Under the pieces are notes generated by a model that searched no databases, was not told the DNA's origin, and was given only the letters and a program-made list of their open reading frames with translations. From the NCBI GenBank assembly GCA_030630935.1, contig DAOVMD010000035.1:1-12739 (forward strand): 12,739 nucleotides of DNA, in the 5' to 3' direction. Below are positions 8,157 to 12,739 of this stretch, one piece after another. The position numbers and the translations under genes are program-made. Numbering within the stretch: the first letter of the stretch is position 1; every line of letters starts with the position of its first letter. The stretch is from Candidatus Mcinerneyibacteriota bacterium. GTDB taxonomy: Bacteria > AUK180 > JAQVHJ01.

Positions 8157-8851
8157 TGTTTGGTTTAAAAAATGAGAATAACCAGATTTTCACTTATGCA
8201 GAACCGTTTATTTTAGTGAATTTTATTTTAAATAATATTAAGTTTTTTAAAACCTGTATTGATCTGGGAACTGGGTCCGGATCAATTCTGTTTTTATTAA
8301 ATAAACTATTTTCTAATGCAAGATATTTTGGGTTGGAACTGGTTGATGATTTTCTTGATTCTGCGATTAATTATAAGGATGATTTAGCAATTAGGAATAT
8401 TGATTTTATAAAAGGTGATATTTTAGAATCATCAAACTTATTTAAGGAATCGAGTTTTGACCTTGTTACTTTCAATCCCCCGTATTATGGTATGAAAGAA
8501 GGGAGACTTCCTCAAGATAAGAAAAGATTATTACAGAGATTTGAGGTAAAAGCAACTTTAAATGATTTCCTTAAGGCATCCAATTATTTAGTTAAACCAT
8601 CAGGGCGTGTATTTTTTATTTATCCTTCTGAAAAGATTAATAAAGTCCGGAAATTAGTTGAGTTGAATAGTTTTTATATTACATCAATTCAGAGATTTTA
8701 TCATAATAGAATTTCGAAAAGTACGCTAACAGTATTTCAGCTTGAGAAATCTGAGCGTGAAACGAATTATTTAGAAGATTTAATTAGGAACTCAAAAACT
8801 TATAAACAATTATATCAATTATTTTTTAGATTAAATCAGGAGATGAAATAA
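8156..8851 (+). CDS. trmN6: TrmN6-like tRNA1(Val) adenine-N6-methyltransferase
   Basis: The protein has 231 residues and a Rossmann-fold SAM-dependent methyltransferase layout. Motif I is DLGTGSG (36-42), an acidic residue follows strand 2 (LELVDDF, 60-66), and the catalytic motif FNPPYYG is at 106-112. The NPPY tetrad is typical of N6-adenine and other exocyclic-amine methyltransferases. The short N-terminus (QIFTYAEPFILVNFI) and overall size fit the YfiC/TrmN6 group, which methylates A37 of tRNA1(Val). Relatives acting on other substrates (the MTS family, RsmC-like, or HemK-like) share the motif, so the substrate is a family-level inference. The ATG overlaps the previous stop by one base and no Shine-Dalgarno sequence is needed if translation is coupled. 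The presence of queA in the same gene run gives weak support for a tRNA role. Confidence 0.8.
   Translation: MFGLKNENNQIFTYAEPFILVNFILNNIKFFKTCIDLGTGSGSILFLLNKLFSNARYFGLELVDDFLDSAINYKDDLAIRNIDFIKGDILESSNLFKESSFDLVTFNPPYYGMKEGRLPQDKKRLLQRFEVKATLNDFLKASNYLVKPSGRVFFIYPSEKINKVRKLVELNSFYITSIQRFYHNRISKSTLTVFQLEKSERETNYLEDLIRNSKTYKQLYQLFFRLNQEMK
8838..8842 (+). promoter_or_regulatory. Ribosome binding site of the nucleotidyltransferase gene
   Basis: AGGAG lies inside the last codons of the methyltransferase gene, 9 nt before the ATG at 8852. The ATG directly abuts the upstream TAA, so this site fixes the start. Confidence 0.75.
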
Positions 8852-9826
8852 ATGAAAACGATTATACCTGTTGCAGGAGTAGGAACACGTCTACGCCCCC
8901 ATACTCATACCGTTCCCAAGGTATTGATTTCAGTTGCCGGTAAACCTATTTTAGGGCATATTCTCGATGAGTTAAAGGAGAATGGTCTGGATGATATCAT
9001 TTTAATAACCGGGTATAAAGGTTATAAAGTTGAGGAATACATAAAAGAAAATTATCAAGATTTAAATGTTGAATTTGTAGTTCAGGAGCAGAGAGAGGGT
9101 CTTGGTCATGCGATTTACCTTGCACGGGATTTCATAAAACCTGATGATGATATTCTTATAATCCTCGGTGATACAATTTTTGAGACTGAGTTTACGTTTT
9201 TAAAGGAGGGCATTTCAGTAATTGGTGTGCAGGAAGTATCTGATCCGAAAAGATTCGGGGTAGTGGAACTGAAACAGGATTTTATCTCCAACTTTGTAGA
9301 GAAACCGGATACACCCATTTCAAATTTAGCGATTGTTGGGATATATTATTTGAAAGAAGGTCAGGAACTATTCAATCAATTATCTAATTTAATTGATAAT
9401 AACATCCGCACAAAAGGTGAGTACCAGCTTACAGACGCTCTTCAGGGTATGTTAAAAGCAGGGTGTAAAATGAAGACGTTTAATATTTCAGGGTGGTATG
9501 ATTGTGGAAAACCTGAGACCTTATTAAGTACGAATAAGGTCCTTCTTCAAAAGCATTCTACAAAAAGGGAATTAGATGGCGTGATTATTATAAATCCATG
9601 TTATATTCCTGAATCCGCAGAAATTAAGAATTCAATAATTGGACCGAATGTTTCAGTAGGTGAGAATGTTGTGATTGAAAATTCAATAATTCAGAATTCA
9701 ATTTTGAATAATAACTCAGTTGTTAAAGATATTTTATTAGATAATTCTTTGATAGGTGAAAATGCTTTTGCTGAAGGTTTTCATTATAATTTAAATGTCG
9801 GGGATTCTTCCGAACTCCGATTTTAA
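8852..9826 (+). CDS. Sugar-phosphate nucleotidyltransferase with left-handed beta-helix tail
   Basis: The protein has 324 residues. It would join a nucleoside triphosphate to a sugar 1-phosphate to make an NDP-sugar for cell-surface polysaccharide or other glycans. The N-terminal signature is AGVGTRLRPHTHTVPKVL (8-25); K23 is the usual catalytic-site lysine. QEQREGLGHAI (78-88), LGDT (105-108), EKP (150-152), GEYQLTDAL (189-197) and GWYDCGKPE (214-222) match the RmlA/GalU-like superfamily. Residues 258-304 carry hexapeptide-like repeats (SIIGPNVSVGENVVIENS, then SIIQNSIL and SLIGENA) that form a short left-handed beta-helix. The base (dTTP, UTP or GTP) and the sugar cannot be told from these motifs; 'glucose-1-phosphate thymidylyltransferase-like' is the usual family label. 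One G of the usual GGxGTR loop is replaced by V (AGVGTR). Confidence 0.88.
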   Translation: MKTIIPVAGVGTRLRPHTHTVPKVLISVAGKPILGHILDELKENGLDDIILITGYKGYKVEEYIKENYQDLNVEFVVQEQREGLGHAIYLARDFIKPDDDILIILGDTIFETEFTFLKEGISVIGVQEVSDPKRFGVVELKQDFISNFVEKPDTPISNLAIVGIYYLKEGQELFNQLSNLIDNNIRTKGEYQLTDALQGMLKAGCKMKTFNISGWYDCGKPETLLSTNKVLLQKHSTKRELDGVIIINPCYIPESAEIKNSIIGPNVSVGENVVIENSIIQNSILNNNSVVKDILLDNSLIGENAFAEGFHYNLNVGDSSELRF

Positions 9827-9832
9827 GAGGAG
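9827..9832 (+). promoter_or_regulatory. Ribosome binding site of the nucleoside phosphorylase gene
   Basis: GAGGAG follows the upstream stop codon directly, with 6 nt before the ATG at 9839. It is one of the two strongest Shine-Dalgarno matches in the window. Confidence 0.8.
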
Positions 9833-9838
9833 TATACT

Positions 9839-11143
9839 ATGCGAGTTTATGATATCATCTTCAAGAAACGAGAAGGTCAGCCATTAACGAAGGAAGAGAT
9901 AAAGTTTATAATTGAAGGATATACAATCGGAGAAATCCCTGATTATCAGATCGCTGCGTTTTTAATGGCGAGTTTTTTGAAGGAATTATCCTATGAAGAG
10001 ACTAAAAACCTGACTAAAGCAATGTTAGAGTCAGGGGATATTTATGATTTATCAGATGTTGATGGGATTAAGGTTGATAAGCATTCAACTGGTGGAGTGG
10101 GGGATAAGGTTAGTATTCCATTAGCGCCTCTTGTTGCATCGCTGGGGGTTCCGGTTCCTATGATGTCAGGGAGAGGTTTAGGGCATACCGGTGGAACCCT
10201 TGATAAATTAGAATCCATTCCTGGGTTTACGACAAATCTTTCATTTGAACAATTTATTGATTCCCTGAAAAGAATCAATGTTGCAATGATTGGACAGTCG
10301 AAACGAATTGCACCTGCAGATAAAAAGTTATACGCCCTTCGAGATGTAACAGCCACAGTTGATAATATATCATTGATTACTGCAAGTATTATGTGTAAAA
10401 AGATTGCTGAGGGTGCAGATGCTTATGTTTTTGATGTGAAAGTAGGTAAAGGTGCTTTTATGAGATCTATTCGGAATGCAAAACAGCTGGCGAGTTCGTT
10501 AATTAATATTGCTGAATTATTTGGGAAGAAAGCCCGTGCGATTATTTCCAATATGGATCAACCTCTTGGGAATAAAATTGGTAATGCACTTGAAATTGAG
10601 GAATCAATTGAATTATTAAAGGGTCATGGCCCGAAGGATTTACTTGAAGTTGTCAGGGAACTTGGCGGGATCATGCTTTTCCTCGGTGATAAAGCTGATT
10701 CACCTGTAACCGGGAAAGAGAAGATTAGTGATGCAATCTCGTCGGGAATGGGATTAAAGAAATTCATTAAGATGGTGGAAAATCAAAATGGTGATATTCG
10801 AGTAGTTGATGAACCCGGGAAATATCTTCCACAAGCAGAATATACTTATGAAGTTAAAGCTGAATCAGATGGCTGGATAAAAGAACTTAATGCGAAATCA
10901 ATTGGGATTTCAGCGTTAATCTTAGGTGCTGGCCGTGAGAATAAGGAGTCGGTTATTGACCCGGGAGTGGGAGTAATTCTTAAGAAAAAGATTGGTGATA
11001 AGGTCATGAAAAATGAAACCATTGCAGAACTTAAGTATAATAATGATGAGAAATTAGAAGAGGCAGTCGAGCGATTTAACAGAGCTGTTGTGATCTCTGA
11101 GAAATCAGTGGCAAAATACCAGTTGATTTTTGATAGAATTTAA
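9839..11143 (+). CDS. deoA: Thymidine / pyrimidine-nucleoside phosphorylase
   Basis: The protein has 434 residues, the usual length for this family (B. subtilis Pdp and E. coli DeoA are about 433-440). It cleaves pyrimidine nucleosides with phosphate to give the free base and (deoxy)ribose 1-phosphate, in nucleoside salvage. Motifs are VDKHSTGGVGDKVS (79-92, phosphate binding), the family signature SGRGLGHTGGTLDKLE (110-125), ALRDVTATV (166-174) and the SIMCKKIAEGADA region (183-195). The C-terminal alpha/beta domain is present (ISALILGAGR, GVGVILKKKIGDKV). Position 108, two residues before the signature, is Met (VPMMSG); thymidine phosphorylase DeoA has Met here and the broader Pdp enzyme has Lys, so deoxyribonucleoside preference is my inference. 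Overall the sequence is also very similar to Pdp, so either name could be used. It is spaced 12 bp from the gene before and 2 bp from queA after. Confidence 0.95.
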   Translation: MRVYDIIFKKREGQPLTKEEIKFIIEGYTIGEIPDYQIAAFLMASFLKELSYEETKNLTKAMLESGDIYDLSDVDGIKVDKHSTGGVGDKVSIPLAPLVASLGVPVPMMSGRGLGHTGGTLDKLESIPGFTTNLSFEQFIDSLKRINVAMIGQSKRIAPADKKLYALRDVTATVDNISLITASIMCKKIAEGADAYVFDVKVGKGAFMRSIRNAKQLASSLINIAELFGKKARAIISNMDQPLGNKIGNALEIEESIELLKGHGPKDLLEVVRELGGIMLFLGDKADSPVTGKEKISDAISSGMGLKKFIKMVENQNGDIRVVDEPGKYLPQAEYTYEVKAESDGWIKELNAKSIGISALILGAGRENKESVIDPGVGVILKKKIGDKVMKNETIAELKYNNDEKLEEAVERFNRAVVISEKSVAKYQLIFDRI

Positions 11144-11145
11144 AT

Positions 11146-12195
11146 ATGATACTCCCGGACGATTTTAATTTAGAGTCATATTATTACAACATCCCGGAAG
11201 ATAAAATTGCAAAATATCCAACTCAACAACGAAGTAAATCAAACTTACTTGTCCTGGAAAAAGAAACCGGGAATTTAACCAAATCAACTTTTTCAGATAT
11301 CATTAAATATCTCAAACCGGATGATTTATTAATACTAAACGATACCCGTGTAATCAAGGCTCGGTTAAAGGGGATAAAGAAGGGGACAAATGCGAATATC
11401 GAGTTTTTAGTACTCCAGGAACTTGATAGCAATATTTGGAGGTGTTTAGCAAAACCTTCCAAGCGTTTGAAACTTGGGACAGAGATTGATTTTTTTGATA
11501 AATTAAAGGCAGAGGTTATTAGGAAAAATACCGATGGAAGTGTAAATATCAAATTTATTATTCATTCAAAACAAAGTTTTTTTGAGATCCTTGATGAGAT
11601 TGGCGAGGTACCGATTCCACCATATTTAAAAAGACCCAGTGAAGATATTGATAATGAAAGATACCAGACAATTTATGCACGGGAATTTGGTGCGGTTGCT
11701 GCTCCTACAGCAGGTTTACATTTTGATGATGAAACAATTTCAAGAATTAAGGAGTTAGGAGTTCAAATTCAATTTATCACCTTACATACCGGTTATGGGA
11801 CATTTAAACCTATCGAGAGTCAGGATATTCGGGCTCACCCCATTCATTCAGAGAAGTTTCATCTTACAAAGGAGACTTATAATGCTCTAACAAATGCAAA
11901 AGCTCACAATCGACGGATTATACCAATTGGTACTACATCAATGAGAGTAATAGAATATATTTTCCAAAATGAAGATTTCCCAGACCTTGCAGGGGATTGT
12001 GATTTGTATATTTATCCCGGTTTTAATTTTCAAATTTCGAAGGGTTTACTAACAAATTTCCACCTTCCATATTCATCTTTATTAGTCCTCGTCTCAGCAT
12101 TCGCAGGTAAAAATAATATTCAAAAAGCATATAAATACGCACTTGAAAATAATTTCAGGTTTTTTTCATATGGTGATTCAATGTTAATAATTTAG
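11146..12195 (+). CDS. queA: S-adenosylmethionine:tRNA ribosyltransferase-isomerase QueA
   Basis: The protein has 349 residues, normal for the family. QueA moves and isomerises the ribosyl group of SAM onto preQ1 in tRNA, making epoxyqueuosine at position 34. Family motifs run the full length: [13 protein letters not shown] (13-25), [16 protein letters not shown] (61-76), [11 protein letters not shown] (153-163), [13 protein letters not shown] (181-193), [11 protein letters not shown] (213-223), [11 protein letters not shown] (261-271), YPGFNF then LLTNFHLP (290-308) and SYGDSM (341-346). Nothing is truncated. The ATG is 2 bp after the deoA stop and lacks a good Shine-Dalgarno sequence, suggesting coupled translation. 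No tgt or preQ1 synthesis gene is in the window. The stop codon TAG overlaps the AGGAGG ribosome binding site of the following small gene. Confidence 0.97.
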   Translation: MILPDDFNLESYYYNIPEDKIAKYPTQQRSKSNLLVLEKETGNLTKSTFSDIIKYLKPDDLLILNDTRVIKARLKGIKKGTNANIEFLVLQELDSNIWRCLAKPSKRLKLGTEIDFFDKLKAEVIRKNTDGSVNIKFIIHSKQSFFEILDEIGEVPIPPYLKRPSEDIDNERYQTIYAREFGAVAAPTAGLHFDDETISRIKELGVQIQFITLHTGYGTFKPIESQDIRAHPIHSEKFHLTKETYNALTNAKAHNRRIIPIGTTSMRVIEYIFQNEDFPDLAGDCDLYIYPGFNFQISKGLLTNFHLPYSSLLVLVSAFAGKNNIQKAYKYALENNFRFFSYGDSMLII

Positions 12196-12199
12196 GAGG
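12194..12199 (+). promoter_or_regulatory. AGGAGG ribosome binding site deciding the start of the small Cys-rich gene
   Basis: A perfect AGGAGG overlaps the queA stop. Candidate starts follow at TTG 12200 (0 nt away), ATG 12203 (3 nt) and ATG 12206 (6 nt). Only 12206 has normal spacing, so the protein should begin MKCENYD. Confidence 0.8.
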
Positions 12200-12205
12200 T
12201 TGATG

Positions 12206-12400
12206 ATGAAATGTGAAAATTACGACAATAATATGAAAAATTGCAATTGTTCCTATGAGCCTTGTTCAAGAAAGGGTAAGTGCTGTGAATGTATTGTATA
12301 TCATAGATCACTGGGGGAGCTCCCGGCATGTTATTTTTCTGATAAGGTTGAGAAAACTTATGATAGATCTATTAGTAGGTTTATTAAAGAGAATTCATAA
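12206..12400 (+). CDS. Small Cys-rich cytosolic protein, DUF6485-like
   Basis: The protein has 64 residues with eight cysteines (C3, C13, C15, C20, C26, C27, C29, C42) and H33. The pattern CEN.D...[19 protein letters not shown], followed by YHR and LPACYF, matches my memory of the DUF6485 family, a short protein of unknown function found in many anaerobes. The cysteine density in a protein without a signal peptide suggests a bound metal or iron-sulfur cluster, but this is inference. The start was chosen from Shine-Dalgarno spacing (ATG 12206); the upstream ATG at 12203 would add one residue and the TTG at 12200 two. It is the last gene of the run, 10 bp after queA, and is followed by repeats and no further gene. 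Confidence 0.85.
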   Translation: MKCENYDNNMKNCNCSYEPCSRKGKCCECIVYHRSLGELPACYFSDKVEKTYDRSISRFIKENS

Positions 12401-12409
12401 ATCTTTAAA

Positions 12410-12430
12410 AAAATGGTTGTTCTCCATTTT
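12410..12430 (+). terminator. Weak possible terminator hairpin after the operon
   Basis: AAAATGG (12410-12416) pairs with CCATTTT (12424-12430) around a 7-nt loop. The stem is only 7 bp and AT-rich, and the T run is just four bases and part of the stem. The GC-rich palindrome 6 bp downstream may be the more effective stop for transcription. Confidence 0.25.
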
Positions 12431-12455
12431 AGTAGGGGCACGGCATGCCGTGCCC
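12431..12455 (+). repeat. Solo REP-like element: GTAG head plus perfect 20-nt palindrome
   Basis: GTAG (12432-12435) directly abuts GGGCACGGCATGCCGTGCCC (12436-12455), a perfect inverted repeat that can fold into an 8-bp stem with a CATG loop. It sits 31 bp after the last stop codon, a usual place for REP elements, and could end transcription or protect the mRNA 3' end. Confidence 0.75.
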
Positions 12456-12518
12456 GTTCTTTACCCTATAATTGAGATAAATTATCTTATAAAATCGTTT
12501 ACGATCTTTTGAAAAAAT

Positions 12519-12544
12519 AGTAGGGGCGACCGGCCGGGCGCCCT
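12519..12544 (+). repeat. REP-like element, left arm of an inverted pair
   Basis: GTAG (12520-12523) is followed by a 20-nt near-palindrome (12524-12543, GGGCGACCGGCCGGGCGCCC) with one mismatched pair (A with G). The 26-nt sequence is repeated exactly, inverted, at 12686-12711. Confidence 0.8.
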
Positions 12545-12685
12545 GATCAAGTGGATTTAATCCTCCCAAATGAATACAATAAAAATAATAAATTTTAAAT
12601 ATAAATTCGAATATAAAAAATGTTTTTAAAACAATATCCGGGGTAAAATTTTTAAGTCTTTATGGGATACTTATTTCAAATGATA

Positions 12686-12711
12686 AGGGCGCCCGGCCGG
12701 TCGCCCCTACT
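12686..12711 (-). repeat. REP-like element, right arm of an inverted pair
   Basis: This is the exact reverse complement of 12519-12544 over 26 nt. It carries the same single mismatch in its palindrome, and its GTAG (12707-12710 on the minus strand) is on the outer side. The two heads therefore face outwards, as in REPIN doublets. The enclosed 141 bp are AT-rich and hold a 13-nt inverted repeat at 12621-12633. Confidence 0.8.
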
Positions 12712-12739
12712 GGACATTTCAAATATCTTCATTGTTTTC

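Larger units (their letters stand above)
12401..12739. other. Non-coding, AT-rich region with REP-like palindromes
   Basis: This stretch of 339 bp has no convincing gene. An overlapping frame at 12255-12512 reads through the cysteine gene and the first palindrome and shows no protein family. Contents are a weak AT hairpin after the last gene, one solo REP-like palindrome, an inverted pair of REP-like palindromes, and an AT-rich spacer. Confidence 0.8.

Noticed and set aside
12300-12330. GGGAGCTCCC palindrome as a further REP-like element
   Set aside because: It has only 10 nt, lacks the GTAG head and is inside the coding sequence of the Cys-rich protein.
12475-12487. AGATAA-A-TTATCT inverted repeat as an operator or terminator
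   Set aside because: It is short and AT-only apart from one pair, with a one-base centre and no nearby gene to regulate; expected by chance in such AT-rich DNA.
12255-12512. 85-residue frame overlapping the Cys-rich gene and the first palindrome
   Set aside because: It has no ribosome binding site, runs through the GC palindrome, and competes with a gene that has a perfect AGGAGG and a recognisable family pattern.
12519-12711. Classic MITE or insertion sequence with terminal inverted repeats
   Set aside because: The ends are themselves palindromic, no target-site duplication is visible in the flanks, and there is no coding capacity; the REP/REPIN reading fits better.

Overview
This window appears to be chromosomal DNA from an AT-rich, purine-skewed bacterium. 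GC is roughly one third by eye (not computed), and the proteins are rich in Glu, Lys and Ile. A one-pass membrane protein with a long C-terminal rod ending in a peptidoglycan-binding SPOR domain, plus an NtrC-type activator, points to a diderm bacterium, probably from a poorly cultured lineage. No gene here fixes the phylum. A candidate phylum such as Cloacimonadota or WOR-3 is a low-confidence impression only.

Layout: ten genes lie on the + strand, packed like one long operon (overlaps of 17 and 1 nt, gaps of 0 to 21 nt). In order they are aspartate kinase (5' end cut by the window edge, 2-1165); an unrecognised 561-residue soluble protein (1149-2834); a 1041-residue repeat-rich membrane protein with a SPOR domain (2844-5969); a STAS/HATPase fusion of the anti-sigma partner-switching kind (5991-6788); an NtrC-family sigma54 response regulator (6804-8156); a TrmN6-like tRNA adenine methyltransferase (8156-8851); a sugar-phosphate nucleotidyltransferase with a beta-helix tail (8852-9826); a thymidine/pyrimidine-nucleoside phosphorylase (9839-11143); QueA, for queuosine synthesis (11146-12195); and a small Cys-rich protein of the DUF6485 type (12206-12400). 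Any main promoter must lie upstream of the window, because no intergenic gap before 12400 is large enough to hold one.

From 12401 to the window end (339 bp) I see no gene. The stretch holds three copies of a REP-like element. Each is a GTAG tetranucleotide directly abutting a 20-nt palindrome. Two copies share an identical 26-nt sequence and face each other as an inverted pair 141 bp apart (REPIN-like). The third has the same head but a different palindrome.

How the genes might work together: the downstream half (trmN6, nucleotidyltransferase, deoA, queA, DUF6485) reads as housekeeping tRNA modification and nucleotide/sugar metabolism. The most novel part is 1149-8156: an unknown beta-rich/helical protein, a giant envelope-spanning repeat protein with blocks of opposite charge, a fused antagonist/anti-sigma switch, and a sigma54 activator with no histidine kinase beside it. 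A shared envelope-signalling role for these four is inference from gene order only.
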